DNA of 64,000 nt from an uncultured Aquimonas sp. (GTDB lineage: Bacteria > Pseudomonadota > Gammaproteobacteria > Xanthomonadales > Xanthomonadaceae). The stretch lies in NCBI RefSeq assembly GCF_937888285.1, contig NZ_CALART010000077.1, forward strand, positions 9,252 through 73,251, given 5' to 3'. Both the position numbers and the translations under genes were made by a program. Below, in pieces: positions 8,883 through 17,281 of the stretch. Position 1 is the first letter of the stretch, and each line of letters opens with the position of its first letter. A model generated the notes under the pieces. It was not told the DNA's origin and did no database searches. It saw only the letters and a list, made by a program, of their open reading frames with translations.

Positions 8883-9578
8883 TCAGGCCGCCGCCAGCGG
8901 CCGCAGCCGACCGCCCGAGAGTTCGAGCGCGCGGTCCATCTTGCGGGCCAGCGCGCGGTCGTGCGTCACCAGCACGAAGCTGGTGCCAACCTCGCGGTTG
9001 AGCTCCAGCATCAGCCCGTAGACCGAAGCCGCGGTCTTCTCGTCGAGATTGCCGGTCGGCTCGTCGCCGAGCACGCAGGCCGGTCGCGTGACCAGCGCGC
9101 GCGCCACCGCGCAGCGCTGGCGTTCGCCGCCGGAGAGCTCGCCCGGCTTGTGGCGCAGGCGTGCGCCGAGGCCCACGCGATCGAGCAGGGCCGCCGCCTG
9201 GCGCTCGGCCTCGGCGACGCTGCGGCCGGCGATCAGCAGCGGCATGCAGACGTTCTCCAGCGCGGTGAACTCGGGCAGCAGGTGATGGAACTGGTAGACG
9301 AAGCCCAGCGCGCGGTTGCGCAGGCGTCCGCGCTCGGCGTCGGAGAGCCGGCTCATCGCCTCGCCGGCGACGAAGACTTCGCCTGCGCTTGGCGTATCCA
9401 GCCCGCCGAGGATGTGCAGCAGGGTGCTCTTGCCGGCGCCCGAGACGCCAACGATGGCCACGGTCTCGCCACGCGCGACCTCGAAGTCGATCGACTCGAA
9501 GACCGGCGTACGCAGATCGCCCTCGGCATAGGTCTTGGCCAGCCCGCGGCAGGCGATGACGGCATTCGACTCAGTCAT
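8883..9578 (-). CDS. lolD: Lipoprotein-releasing ABC transporter ATPase LolD
   Basis: Cytoplasmic ATPase of the LolCDE complex, which extracts outer-membrane lipoproteins from the inner membrane for LolA. 231 residues with Walker A GVSGAGKST (about 43-51), ABC signature LSGGERQR, Walker B VLGDEPTGNLDE and the H-loop VTHD. It follows lolC by 6 bp in the same operon. The pairing with a LolC/E-type permease separates it from MacB or FtsE relatives. Confidence 0.95.
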   Translation of the reverse strand: MTESNAVIACRGLAKTYAEGDLRTPVFESIDFEVARGETVAIVGVSGAGKSTLLHILGGLDTPSAGEVFVAGEAMSRLSDAERGRLRNRALGFVYQFHHLLPEFTALENVCMPLLIAGRSVAEAERQAAALLDRVGLGARLRHKPGELSGGERQRCAVARALVTRPACVLGDEPTGNLDEKTAASVYGLMLELNREVGTSFVLVTHDRALARKMDRALELSGGRLRPLAAA

Positions 9579-9584
9579 GGCGCA

Positions 9585-10829
9585 TCACTCGTAGCGCAGG
9601 GCGGCGGCAGGCTCGGTGCGCGAGGCGCGCCAGGCCGGATACAGGGTCGCGATCATGCTCATCACCAGCGCCACCCCCACGATCAGGCCGACGTCATCGC
9701 CGCGCAGGTCGGTCGGCAGGCCGGTGATGTAGTAGACGTCAGCCGGCATCACCTCGAAGCCGAAGGTCGTCTCGATCGCCTTGACCACATGGTCGAGGTT
9801 CAAGGTCAAGCTGACCCCGCCAATCAGCCCGAGCAGTACACCGACCACGCCGATCAGACTGCCCTGCACCACGAACAAGCCCATGATCGAGCGCGGGCTC
9901 ATGCCCAGCGTCCGCAGGATGGCGATGTCGGCCTGCTTGTCGGTGACCAGCATCACCAGCGAGCTGACCAGGTTGAAGGCGGCCACGCCGACGATCAGCG
10001 AGAGGATGATGAACATCACCGTCTTCTCCATCTGGATCGCGCGGAAGAAGTTGCTGTGGTCGGCACTCCAGTCGCGGATGCGGTAGTAGCGGTCGAGCTT
10101 GTCGGTGAGATCGCGGGCCACCTGCCAGCCCTGCATCATGTCGGTGAGCTTGAGCCGCACGCCGGTCACGCCCTCACCCAAACGCAGCAGGCGCTGCGCA
10201 TCCTGCATGTGGATGATGGCGAGCTGGCGGTCGTACTCCTGCATGCCGGCGCTGAAGATGCCGGCGACGGTGAAGCGGCGCATCTGCGGCGCCACGCCAA
10301 CCGGCGTGCTGCGGAACTCCGGCACCATCACCGTGATGCTGTCGCCCACGCCAACGCCGAGGTAGAGCGCCAGATCGGCGCCCACCAGCACGCGGAAGGC
10401 GCCGGGTTCGAGGTCGGTGAGCGCACCTTCCTTCATCAGCTCGGCAATCTCGCTGACCTCGGGCTCGCGCGAGGGGTCCACGCCGCGCAGCAGGGCGCCC
10501 TGGCTGCGACCAGCCTGCAGCAGCGATTCGCGCTCGACGTAGGGCGCGGCACCGAGCACGCGGGCATCCGACTTCGCCAGCTCGACCGCACGCGGCCAGT
10601 CCTGCAGGTCCTCACCGGCGCCGCTGATGGTGGCGTGGGCGACCATGCCCAGGATGCGCGCACGCAGCTCCTGCTCGAAGCCGTTCATCACCGAGATCAC
10701 CGTGATCAGCGCGGTGACGCCAATCGCAATGCCCAGCATCGAGGCCAGCGAGATGAAGGAAATGAAGTGGTTGCGCCGTTTGGCGCGCGTGTAGCGCAGG
10801 CCGATGGCGATTTCGATGGGGCGGAACAC
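9585..10829 (-). CDS. lolC: Lipoprotein-releasing ABC transporter permease LolC/LolE
   Basis: 414-residue permease with one N-terminal membrane helix (FISLASMLGIAIGVTALITVISVMNGFEQELR), a large periplasmic domain (about 50-270) and three C-terminal helices, the LolC/E layout. The start is GTG 10829. Only one permease gene accompanies lolD, so the transporter may be a homodimer (LolF-type) unless a lolE lies elsewhere. It sits downstream of ygfX and sdhE, an order conserved in Xanthomonas relatives. Confidence 0.93.
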   Translation of the reverse strand: MFRPIEIAIGLRYTRAKRRNHFISFISLASMLGIAIGVTALITVISVMNGFEQELRARILGMVAHATISGAGEDLQDWPRAVELAKSDARVLGAAPYVERESLLQAGRSQGALLRGVDPSREPEVSEIAELMKEGALTDLEPGAFRVLVGADLALYLGVGVGDSITVMVPEFRSTPVGVAPQMRRFTVAGIFSAGMQEYDRQLAIIHMQDAQRLLRLGEGVTGVRLKLTDMMQGWQVARDLTDKLDRYYRIRDWSADHSNFFRAIQMEKTVMFIILSLIVGVAAFNLVSSLVMLVTDKQADIAILRTLGMSPRSIMGLFVVQGSLIGVVGVLLGLIGGVSLTLNLDHVVKAIETTFGFEVMPADVYYITGLPTDLRGDDVGLIVGVALVMSMIATLYPAWRASRTEPAAALRYE

Positions 10830-10844
10830 GGGGCGGTCGGCCTG

Positions 10845-11303
10845 TCAGTGGGTCGGAGTCGAGCTCGGTGCCTGCGCGCGCTCGCCGTGACGATCCAGCC
10901 AGAGCCGCAGCACCCGCAGCTGCGGGCCCGGCAGGGTATCCGATGCCAGCGGCCAGCGGAGTAGCCGGCCCTGAATCCGCAGTGTCAGCACGGCGATCGG
11001 CCCGCGCGATTCGAGGCCGAGCAGTTCGGCCGGCGACGCTTCTGGTGCCGCCATGCCCGGCGCGGCCGAGGACCACCATTCGGCCTGCCCGCTGTCGTGC
11101 AGCTGCAGCCGGCCGCGCGGGAGCCGGCGCATCCGCCACAGGCTCAAGCCCAACAGCAGCGGGGGCAGCGGCAGCATGGCCACGGGCAGATCCGACAGCC
11201 AGAGCGCGAGCACGCCCAGCAGGGCCAGCGCGAGCAGAGCGCCCTGCAGGGCCCGCGAAGGCCTCAGCTCAAGCGGGAGGGAGCGCACTGATCGTTTCGA
11301 CAA
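10845..11303 (-). CDS. YgfX/CptA-like small inner-membrane protein
   Basis: 152 residues with a positively charged N-terminus, then a double hydrophobic segment (about 18-55; ALLALALLGVLALWLSDLPVAMLPLPPLLLG) and a soluble C-terminal domain with GRLQLHDSGQAEWW, the pattern of YgfX. The YgfX family was proposed as a toxin partner of SdhE (CptAB), though its role is debated. The reading frame begins at TTG 11303 and overlaps sdhE by 35 bases; GTG 11288 is an equally possible start with a 20-base overlap. Translational coupling to sdhE is likely. Confidence 0.65.
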   Translation of the reverse strand: MSKRSVRSLPLELRPSRALQGALLALALLGVLALWLSDLPVAMLPLPPLLLGLSLWRMRRLPRGRLQLHDSGQAEWWSSAAPGMAAPEASPAELLGLESRGPIAVLTLRIQGRLLRWPLASDTLPGPQLRVLRLWLDRHGERAQAPSSTPTH

Positions 11304-11529
11304 GACGGGCGATCACCGGATCGGAGGGCCGCTCACGCCCGATGAACCAGCGCCACAGCGCATCGTCCTCGCAGACCAGCAGGGCTTCGAACGCCTCGCG
11401 ATCGAAGGCTGCAGGCTGGCGCTCGGCAAGATCGAGATAGCGCTCGAACAGCTGGTCCAGCTCGCGCATGCCGCGGCGCGAGCGCCAGCGCCAGCGGCGG
11501 AGATCTTCGGGAGTGATGGCTTCTGACAT
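11269..11529 (-). CDS. sdhE: FAD assembly factor SdhE
   Basis: 86-residue cytoplasmic protein that promotes covalent FAD attachment to SdhA. The family signature RGMRELD is at residues 19-25, and the five-helix domain continues to DDALWRWFIG. The length is typical. It lies on the same strand as sdhCDAB, with a MAPEG gene and repeat DNA interposed between it and sdhB. The 3' end overlaps the ygfX-like gene. Confidence 0.93.
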   Translation of the reverse strand: MSEAITPEDLRRWRWRSRRGMRELDQLFERYLDLAERQPAAFDREAFEALLVCEDDALWRWFIGRERPSDPVIARLVETISALPPA

Positions 11530-11577
11530 GCCTGTCGGTTCGGGATTCGGGATTCAAGAGGAGCGAGGCGGGAGGCA

Positions 11578-11997
11578 CTAGCCAAGCTGCAGAAGACGCA
11601 GCGCCAGAACCGCGAGCAGCGTCCACAAACACAGCGCACCCAGCACATAGACCGTGAAGCGGTGCATGACCTTGTTGTAGCTGCAGTGGATGGCGCTGTG
11701 GACAACCCGCAGGGCGACGAAGGCCCAGGCCAGCCCGAGCACGAGCGCCCCGCCCTGCCCCGTCTGTGCCGCCACCGCGATGGCGAAATAGAACAGCACC
11801 GGCAGCTCGAACAGGTTGCGGAAATTGTCGGCCGCGCGCGTGTCCTTCAGCTTGGCCGACATCTGCGCCGAAGTCGCGACTGTCTGCGGGTGGATGCGCT
11901 CACGCTTCATCTGGCCGAGGCGCTCGACGTAGAGCCGGCACCAGACCAGGAACGTCAGCGCTGCGAGTGCGAAGCCGGGGAGAAGGATGCTTTGCAT
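11578..11997 (-). CDS. MAPEG-family membrane protein
   Basis: 139 residues with four predicted helices (LPGFALAALTFLVWCRLYV; LPVLFYFAIAVAAQT; ALVLGLAWAFVALRVVHSAIHC; FTVYVLGALCLWTLLAVLALRLL). The motif ARVVHSxIH-like RVVHSAIHCSYN and the NFRNLFELPVLFY stretch are those of MAPEG proteins (glutathione/eicosanoid-type membrane enzymes), whose bacterial roles are mostly unknown. The frame stays open far upstream, to 12324, only because the adjacent heptanucleotide array has no stop in it. ATG 11997 is the family start. It separates sdhB from sdhE, which are closer together in related genomes. Confidence 0.85.
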   Translation of the reverse strand: MQSILLPGFALAALTFLVWCRLYVERLGQMKRERIHPQTVATSAQMSAKLKDTRAADNFRNLFELPVLFYFAIAVAAQTGQGGALVLGLAWAFVALRVVHSAIHCSYNKVMHRFTVYVLGALCLWTLLAVLALRLLQLG

Positions 11998-12032
11998 GGG
12001 AACGAAGTTTCGGGATTCGGGATTCGGCGTGC

Positions 12033-12203
<171 letters not shown>

Positions 12204-12229
12204 CATAGGGTGGGCCCTGGCCCACCATG
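12204..12229. repeat. GGTGGGCC palindrome, copy 1
   Basis: Core GGTGGGCCCTGGCCCACC flanked by CATAG on the left and ATG on the right. First of nine copies in the window (12204, 12322, 37920, 47079, 47109, 47139, 47249, 50694 and this array neighbourhood); consensus GGTGGGCCNNGGCCCACC with CAT / CTATG edges. Confidence 0.85.
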
Positions 12230-12321
12230 AGCGCCACTCTCGCCCCGGTCAATCCGACGATCATCGCGAGCGCGCGGTCGAGTGGCGGAGGGCCAGTGAC
12301 GCGCGAGGCGCGCATTCGGGC

Positions 12322-12347
12322 CACGGTGGGCCGGGGCCCACCCTATG
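12322..12347. repeat. GGTGGGCC palindrome, copy 2
   Basis: Core GGTGGGCCGGGGCCCACC followed by CTATG, oriented opposite to copy 1 and about 115 bp away. The space between copies 1 and 2 holds no supported gene. Confidence 0.85.
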
Positions 12348-12423
12348 AAGACTCGTGCGCTCCAGCCTGCGCTGAATCTGCTGAAGCCAGGGTCTGCCGC
12401 ATATCCGCCGCCCCCAAAACAAA

Positions 12424-12443
12424 AAGGCGCCCGAGGGCGCCTT
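12424..12443 (-). terminator. Terminator of the sdh operon
   Basis: AAGGCGCC (12424-12431) pairs with GGCGCCTT (12436-12443). On the minus strand the stem is followed by TTTTTGTTTTGG. It sits 12 bases beyond the sdhB stop, so sdhCDAB transcription ends here and sdhE must have another promoter or read-through. Confidence 0.88.
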
Positions 12444-12454
12444 CTTGCCGAGCT

Positions 12455-13240
12455 TCAAACCCCTCGCCGCTGGATCATCAGCTTCTTGATCTCGGCGATC
12501 GCCTTGGCCGGGTTCAGGCCCTTCGGGCAGGTGCGGGCGCAGTTCATGATCGTGTGGCAGCGGTACAGGCGGAACGGATCTTCCAGATCATCCAGGCGCG
12601 CACCGGTGTCCTCGTCGCGCGAGTCGATGATCCAGCGGTAGGCCTGCAGCAGGATCGCCGGGCCGAGGTAGCGGTCGCCGTTCCACCAGTAGCTCGGGCA
12701 GCTGGTGCTGCAGCAGGCGCAGAGGATGCACTCATAGAGGCCATCGAGCTTGGCGCGGTCTTCCTTCGACTGCAGGCGCTCGCCCGAGGCCGGCGGCGCC
12801 GACTGCGTGCGCAGCCAGGGGCGGATCGAGGCGTACTGCGCGTAGAAGTGGGTCAGGTCCGGCACCAGGTCCTTGATCACTTCCATGTGCGGCAGCGGAT
12901 ACACCGGCACCTGCTTGCCACCGCAGTCGCTGATCGCCTTGGTGCAGGCCAGCGTATTGGTGCCGTCGATGTTCATCGCGCACGAACCGCAGATGCCCTC
13001 GCGGCAGGAGCGGCGGAAGGTGAGCGTGGGGTCGATCTCGTTCTTGATCTTGATCAGCGCGTCCAGGACCATCGGGCCGCACGAATCCATGTCGACTTCG
13101 TAGGTGTCGGTGCGCGGGTTGGCGCTGTCGTCCGGGTTCCAGCGGTAGACCTTGAACACGCGCACGTTCTTCGCGCCTTGGGCGGCGAAGTGCTTGCCCT
13201 TGGTGACCTTGGAATTCTTCGGGAGGGTGAACTCGGCCAT
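12455..13240 (-). CDS. sdhB: Succinate dehydrogenase iron-sulfur subunit
   Basis: Electron-transfer subunit of complex II, carrying electrons from FAD in SdhA to quinone in SdhCD. 261 residues. The N-terminal plant-type ferredoxin domain has SCREGICGSCAMNIDG with a further Cys (LACT) for the 2Fe-2S centre. The C-terminal domain has CILCACCSTSCPSYWWN, CHTIMNC and CARTCPKGLNP for the 4Fe-4S and 3Fe-4S centres. Length and all cysteines are as expected. Separated from sdhA by 104 bp that hold a large inverted repeat. Confidence 0.97.
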   Translation of the reverse strand: MAEFTLPKNSKVTKGKHFAAQGAKNVRVFKVYRWNPDDSANPRTDTYEVDMDSCGPMVLDALIKIKNEIDPTLTFRRSCREGICGSCAMNIDGTNTLACTKAISDCGGKQVPVYPLPHMEVIKDLVPDLTHFYAQYASIRPWLRTQSAPPASGERLQSKEDRAKLDGLYECILCACCSTSCPSYWWNGDRYLGPAILLQAYRWIIDSRDEDTGARLDDLEDPFRLYRCHTIMNCARTCPKGLNPAKAIAEIKKLMIQRRGV

Positions 13241-13272
13241 TTTGCTAGGTTCCTGGGAACTTGCTGGGTCCT

Positions 13273-13337
13273 GTAGGAGCGCCTTCAGGCGCGAATCTTT
13301 TCTCCGAAGAGCAATTCGCGCCTGAAGGCGCTCCTAC
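13273..13337. repeat. Large TAGGAGCG inverted repeat inside the sdh operon
   Basis: Two 24-bp arms at 13273-13296 and 13314-13337, starting GTAGGAGCGCCTTCAGGCGC, are perfectly complementary around a 17-base loop (CTTTTCTCCGAAGAGCA). The element belongs to the TAGGAGCGCC intergenic palindromes common in Xanthomonadales. It fills the sdhA-sdhB gap and would fold in the mRNA, so it may adjust sdhB level or protect the upstream transcript end. Confidence 0.93.
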
Positions 13338-13344
13338 GGGGAGA

Positions 13345-15132
13345 TCAATAGGTGCGGGCCTTGAGGGGCACCACTTCGACGTCGTTGCTCAGGGTGTACA
13401 TGTGCACCGGGCGGTAGTCGATGCGGGTGTTGCCCGCCTCGTCCACCCAGCACAGCGTGTGCTTGTGCCAGTTCACGTCGTCGCGCTCGGAGAAGTCCTC
13501 GCGGGCGTGGGCGCCACGCGACTCCTTGCGGTTCTCTGCCGAGACCAGGGTGGCCACGGCCTGGCCCAGCAGGTTCTGCAGCTCGAGCGTTTCTATCAGG
13601 TCGGAGTTCCAGACCATCGAGCGGTCGGAGACGCGCACGTCGGCGAAGCTCTTGTTGACCTCGGTGATCTTCTGCACGCCCTCGAGCAGGGTCTCGCCGG
13701 TGCGGAACACCGCGGCGTTGTTCTGCATGACCTGCTGCATCTTGTCGCGGATCTCCGCGGTCGGCGTGCCGCCGTTGGCATTGCGCAGCTTGTCGAGGTT
13801 GGCCAGCGACTTGTCGCAGGCCGACGCCGGCAGCGACCTGTGCGGCGCGCCCGGCTTGATGGTCTCGGCGCAGCGGTTGGCCACCGCACGGCCGAACACC
13901 ACCAGGTCGAGCAGCGAGTTCGAGCCCAGGCGGTTGGCGCCGTGCACCGACACGCAGGCCGCCTCGCCGATGGCGTACAGGCCCGGCACCACGGTATCGG
14001 GGTTGCCGTTCTTCAGCGTGACCACTTCGCCGTGGTAGTTGGTCTGCAGGCCGCCCATGTTGTAGTGCACGGTCGGCAGCACCGGGATGGGCTGCTTGGT
14101 GACGTCGACGCCGGCGAAGATCTTGGCGGTCTCGGCGATGCCCGGCAGCTTCTCGTGGATGTCGGCCGGGTTGAGGTGGGTCAGGTCGAGGTGGATGTGG
14201 TCGCCCTTGGCGCCCACGCCGCGGCCTTCGCGGATCTCGATGGTCATCGAGCGCGACACGACGTCGCGCGAGGCCAGGTCCTTGGCGTTGGGCGCGTAGC
14301 GCTCCATGAAGCGCTCGCCCTTGGAATTGCGCAGGATGCCGCCTTCGCCGCGCACGCCCTCGGTGATCAGGCAGCCGGCGCCGTAGATGCCGGTCGGGTG
14401 GAACTGCACGAACTCCATGTCCTGCAGCGGCAGGCCGGCGCGCAGGGCCATGCCGCCGCCGTCGCCGGTGCAGGTGTGGGCCGAGGTCGCCGAGAAGTAG
14501 GCGCGGCCGTAGCCGCCCGTCGCCAGCACCACGCCCTGGGCGCGGAACAGGTGCAGGTCGCCGGTGGCCATTTCCAGAGCCAGCACGCCGCGGCAGGCGC
14601 CTTCCTCATCCATGATCAGGTCGAGCGCGAAGAACTCGATGAAGAAACGCGCGTCATGGGCCAGCGACTGTTGATAGAGCGTGTGCAGGATGGCGTGACC
14701 GGTGCGGTCGGCGGCGGCGCAGGTGCGCTGCGCCGTGCCTTTGCCGTAATGCGTCGTCATGCCGCCGAACGGACGCTGGTAGATCTTGCCGTCCTCGGTG
14801 CGCGAGAAGGGCACGCCGTAGTGCTCGAGCTCGATGATCGCCGGGATGGCCTCGCGGCACATGTACTCGATGGCATCCTGGTCGCCCAGCCAGTCCGAGC
14901 CCTTGATGGTGTCGTAGAAGTGGAAGCGCCAATCGTCCTCGCCCATGTTGGCGAGCGCGGCGGAAATGCCGCCCTGCGCCGCGACGGTATGCGAGCGGGT
15001 CGGGAAAACCTTGCTGATGCAGGCGGTGTTCAAGCCCTTCTGGGCGAGGCCGAAGGTCGCGCGCAGGCCGGCGCCGCCGGCTCCCACCACGACCATGTCG
15101 TACTTGTGTTCGATGATCTTGTAAGCGCTCAT
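13345..15132 (-). CDS. sdhA: Succinate dehydrogenase flavoprotein subunit
   Basis: Catalytic subunit oxidising succinate to fumarate with covalent FAD. 595 residues. The FAD-binding fold is VVVGAGGAGLRATFGLA (about 14-30). The covalent flavin histidine lies in TRSHTVAAQGG, and the substrate motif HPTGIYGAGCLITEGVRGEGG and the C-terminal R-x-DY segment (NTRIDYRPV) are present. ATG 15132 is chosen because it matches the family start MSAYKIIEHKYD; the open frame upstream is out of the family. Neighbouring SdhE and SDHAF4 are its assembly factors. Confidence 0.97.
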   Translation of the reverse strand: MSAYKIIEHKYDMVVVGAGGAGLRATFGLAQKGLNTACISKVFPTRSHTVAAQGGISAALANMGEDDWRFHFYDTIKGSDWLGDQDAIEYMCREAIPAIIELEHYGVPFSRTEDGKIYQRPFGGMTTHYGKGTAQRTCAAADRTGHAILHTLYQQSLAHDARFFIEFFALDLIMDEEGACRGVLALEMATGDLHLFRAQGVVLATGGYGRAYFSATSAHTCTGDGGGMALRAGLPLQDMEFVQFHPTGIYGAGCLITEGVRGEGGILRNSKGERFMERYAPNAKDLASRDVVSRSMTIEIREGRGVGAKGDHIHLDLTHLNPADIHEKLPGIAETAKIFAGVDVTKQPIPVLPTVHYNMGGLQTNYHGEVVTLKNGNPDTVVPGLYAIGEAACVSVHGANRLGSNSLLDLVVFGRAVANRCAETIKPGAPHRSLPASACDKSLANLDKLRNANGGTPTAEIRDKMQQVMQNNAAVFRTGETLLEGVQKITEVNKSFADVRVSDRSMVWNSDLIETLELQNLLGQAVATLVSAENRKESRGAHAREDFSERDDVNWHKHTLCWVDEAGNTRIDYRPVHMYTLSNDVEVVPLKARTY

Positions 15133-15152
15133 GGGTACTCGCTCGGGCTGGC

Positions 15153-15533
15153 TCAGGCGCTGAAGGCGATGCGGCCGATCGCGATGACCGCGGCCAGGCC
15201 CAGCACGACGTAGACGAACTTGACGGCGATCATCAGGGTGATCTCCAGCCAGCCGACGTGGATGTAGTCCTCGATCACCACCTGCAGGCCCAGGCGGGCG
15301 TGCCAGAACGCAGTGCCGATGAACAGGATCAGCAGCAGCGCGTTGACCGGCTGCGCGATGGTGAGACGCACGGTGGCGTAATCGGCTCCTGCCAGCGACA
15401 CCAGCAGGTACAGCACGTACAGCACCAGCGGCACCAGTGCGATGGCCGACACGCGCTGCGCCCACCAGTGGGCGGTGCCGTCCTTGGCCGAGCCGAGGCC
15501 GCGGGCCTTGGCGAGCGGGTTGCGCAGGCTCAT
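15153..15533 (-). CDS. sdhD: Succinate dehydrogenase membrane anchor subunit D
   Basis: 126 residues with three membrane helices (about 25-47, 57-78, 96-120) forming the quinone site and heme b pocket with SdhC. Motif AHWWAQRVSAIALVPLVLY is typical of SdhD, including the Arg near the quinone site, and HARLGLQVVIEDYIH carries the conserved His and Asp-Tyr. ATG 15533 overlaps the sdhC stop as ATGA. Confidence 0.95.
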   Translation of the reverse strand: MSLRNPLAKARGLGSAKDGTAHWWAQRVSAIALVPLVLYVLYLLVSLAGADYATVRLTIAQPVNALLLILFIGTAFWHARLGLQVVIEDYIHVGWLEITLMIAVKFVYVVLGLAAVIAIGRIAFSA

Positions 15534-15919
15534 GCCGCACCTCCCAGCACCACGGCCCAGATACCCAGCGCCGACACGATCGCCAGCGCGATCACGGTGT
15601 AGCCCGAGGCATACACCTTGGACATCTCGAAGCCACGACCCGCGTCCCAGAACAGATGGCGGATACCGTTGAACAGGTGGTAGCAGATGGCCAGCGTGAA
15701 CAGGAACAACGCGACTTGCCCCGGAACCGAGCCGGCGATGGCGGCGAAGCGCGCGTAGGCCTCGGGCCCGGCCGCAATGCTGACCAGTATGACCGCGATA
15801 CCGAGCGCGACCAGCGCGTTGACGATGCCGGAGATGCGGTGGCTGATCGACAGCACCGAGGTGATCTGCGGCCGGTAGACCTGCAGATGCGGCGAGAGGG
15901 GTCGCTTGCGTGTGCTCAT
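15530..15919 (-). CDS. sdhC: Succinate dehydrogenase cytochrome b556 subunit C
   Basis: 129 residues, starting MSTRKRPLSPHLQVYRPQIT, the SdhC signature. The quinone-site Ser and Arg lie in SISHRISGIVNA and the heme-ligand His in HLFNGIRHLFWDAG. Three helices. First gene of sdhCDAB. The start at 15919 is preferred over the longer open frame to 16081, which encodes no family sequence. Confidence 0.95.
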   Translation of the reverse strand: MSTRKRPLSPHLQVYRPQITSVLSISHRISGIVNALVALGIAVILVSIAAGPEAYARFAAIAGSVPGQVALFLFTLAICYHLFNGIRHLFWDAGRGFEMSKVYASGYTVIALAIVSALGIWAVVLGGAA

Positions 15920-16092
15920 TCCTGGATCCCGATTCGTGACGCGCAATGTTCTGCGAAAGCGCGCGAACGCCGCGTCGAATCGGTGCGTGATCCAACGCGT
16001 GAACGCGGCATGCAAGGCACCGCGGGATGCAGGGGGCGACGAACGATTCCGGACGACAGCTCCGCAGGCCGCGGAGACCACCGCGCCGGAGC
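15920..16092. promoter_or_regulatory. Region upstream of sdhC
   Basis: 173 bases between sdhC and the SDHAF4-like gene with no coding signal of their own. The sdh operon promoter should be here or upstream of SDHAF4, because both read leftward; no clear -35/-10 pair was seen. Confidence 0.35.
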
Positions 16093-16278
16093 TCAGAAGT
16101 CGATGCAGCGGCCGTTCTTTTCCCAGTCGCCGTAGCGGGTGGGCTCGGGGCCTTCTCGGCCGCCGATCTCGCGCGGCATGTCCTTCGCCACCGCGTCGGC
16201 ACCCGCGTCGGGGGCCTCGGTCGGGGTTGGATCAGGCGGCGTCGCGGGCGTCGGGGCTGGCTGCACTTGGCCTATCAT
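16093..16278 (-). CDS. DUF1674 / SDHAF4-like succinate dehydrogenase assembly factor
   Basis: Only 61 residues, with a low-complexity Pro/Thr/Ala N-terminus and the C-terminal signature EPTRYGDWEKNGRCIDF, which defines DUF1674 (SDHAF4 family). The eukaryotic member binds SDHA carrying FAD and speeds its assembly with SDHB. Position directly upstream of sdhC on the same strand fits that role. ATG 16278 is the only Met before the motif that gives a compact protein. Short length makes it easy to miss in annotation. Function in bacteria is inferred from the family. Confidence 0.88.
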   Translation of the reverse strand: MIGQVQPAPTPATPPDPTPTEAPDAGADAVAKDMPREIGGREGPEPTRYGDWEKNGRCIDF

Positions 16279-16352
16279 CTCGGGGTTATCAAGCCGCGGA
16301 AGGGTACTTCGCGGCCCCCGATGTCGCAAGACAACAAAGGTCGCAAGCTCCC

Positions 16353-17204
16353 GTGAAACCCTTGTCAGCAAGCCCTTCCACGCCCGTCGAAGGACGACTT
16401 GAAGGCTGGTCGGCGGCCCATGCGGGCGGGCCGGAAGCCGCCGCGTTCCTGCAGTCGCAGCTGAGCTCGGATGTCCAGTCACTGCAGGTCGGCCAGTCGC
16501 AATGGAGCGCATGGCTCAATCCGAAAGGGCGCGTGATCGCGCTGATCCTGCTGCTGCGCAGCGAAGAGCAGAGCTTTGAGCTCCTGCTTCCGGACCATCC
16601 CGCCGACAGCCTCGTGCCGCAGCTTTCGCGCTTCATCCTGCGCAGCAAAGCGCGGCTCGCCGCGAGCGCGCCAACACGATTCGAAGCAGGCATTGGCACG
16701 CCACCGCCAGCGGGCGCGCTGAGGCTTGGCGGCGAGGTCGAGCGCTGGCTGCGGTGGCAGTCGTTGACTGCGCCCGCGCCGGAGGAAAGGGTGATCGACG
16801 CGGAATGGCGCCTTCAGGACATCCTCTGTGGCCTGCCTCGCCTCGGCCCCGAGGGCGGCACCCACACAGCGCACATGCTCGGCCTGGATCGGCTCGGCGC
16901 GATCAGCCTGAGCAAGGGCTGCTACCCCGGGCAGGAGATCGTCGCGCGCACCCACTACCTCGGGCAGTCGAAGCGTGGTCTCGTCTGTCTGCGTCTTGAA
17001 GCGGGGGAACCGCCGCAACCGGGGGTGGGCGTATACACGGCGGGCGCAGCGGCGGGCGAAGTGCTGGGCAGCGCTGTCGACAGTACGGGTCACCATTACG
17101 TGCAAGCCGTGGCATCAGGATTGCAAGCGGGTTCGCACTGCGAATGCGCAGGGCGTGGCGCCGAGGTACTGGAACTTTCACCGGCGCCGCTGCCGCTCAG
17201 CTGA
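16353..17204 (+). CDS. ygfZ: Folate-binding protein YgfZ
   Basis: 283-residue GcvT-like protein that supports repair or assembly of certain iron-sulfur enzymes with tetrahydrofolate. The diagnostic KGCYPGQEIVAR lies at about residues 187-198, including the essential Cys, and LDRLGAISLSKG precedes it. The frame has no ATG near the domain start; GTG 16353 (VKPLSASPSTPVEG) is the best start, 74 bp divergent from the SDHAF4-like gene. Its place next to the Fe-S enzyme complex II is conserved and functionally sensible. Confidence 0.9.
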   Translation: MKPLSASPSTPVEGRLEGWSAAHAGGPEAAAFLQSQLSSDVQSLQVGQSQWSAWLNPKGRVIALILLLRSEEQSFELLLPDHPADSLVPQLSRFILRSKARLAASAPTRFEAGIGTPPPAGALRLGGEVERWLRWQSLTAPAPEERVIDAEWRLQDILCGLPRLGPEGGTHTAHMLGLDRLGAISLSKGCYPGQEIVARTHYLGQSKRGLVCLRLEAGEPPQPGVGVYTAGAAAGEVLGSAVDSTGHHYVQAVASGLQAGSHCECAGRGAEVLELSPAPLPLS

Positions 17205-17281
17205 ACCGCTGATCGACGACCCCCAGACAGCAGGTGGACCCTGCCTGACGGGGTCTGCTATACGGCGGCGTTTGGTGACGG

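Noticed and set aside
6595..9021. Very long open frame (about 800 codons) antisense to comEC
   Set aside because: High-GC shadow of comEC: composition rich in Gln, Arg, His and no family sequence, while the other strand has complete ComEC motifs.
8808..10964. About 700-codon open frame antisense to lolD and lolC
   Set aside because: Shadow frame; lolC and lolD on the other strand carry intact ABC motifs.
13261..15213. 650-codon open frame antisense to sdhA
   Set aside because: Shadow of sdhA; low-complexity His/Val/Gly-rich product.
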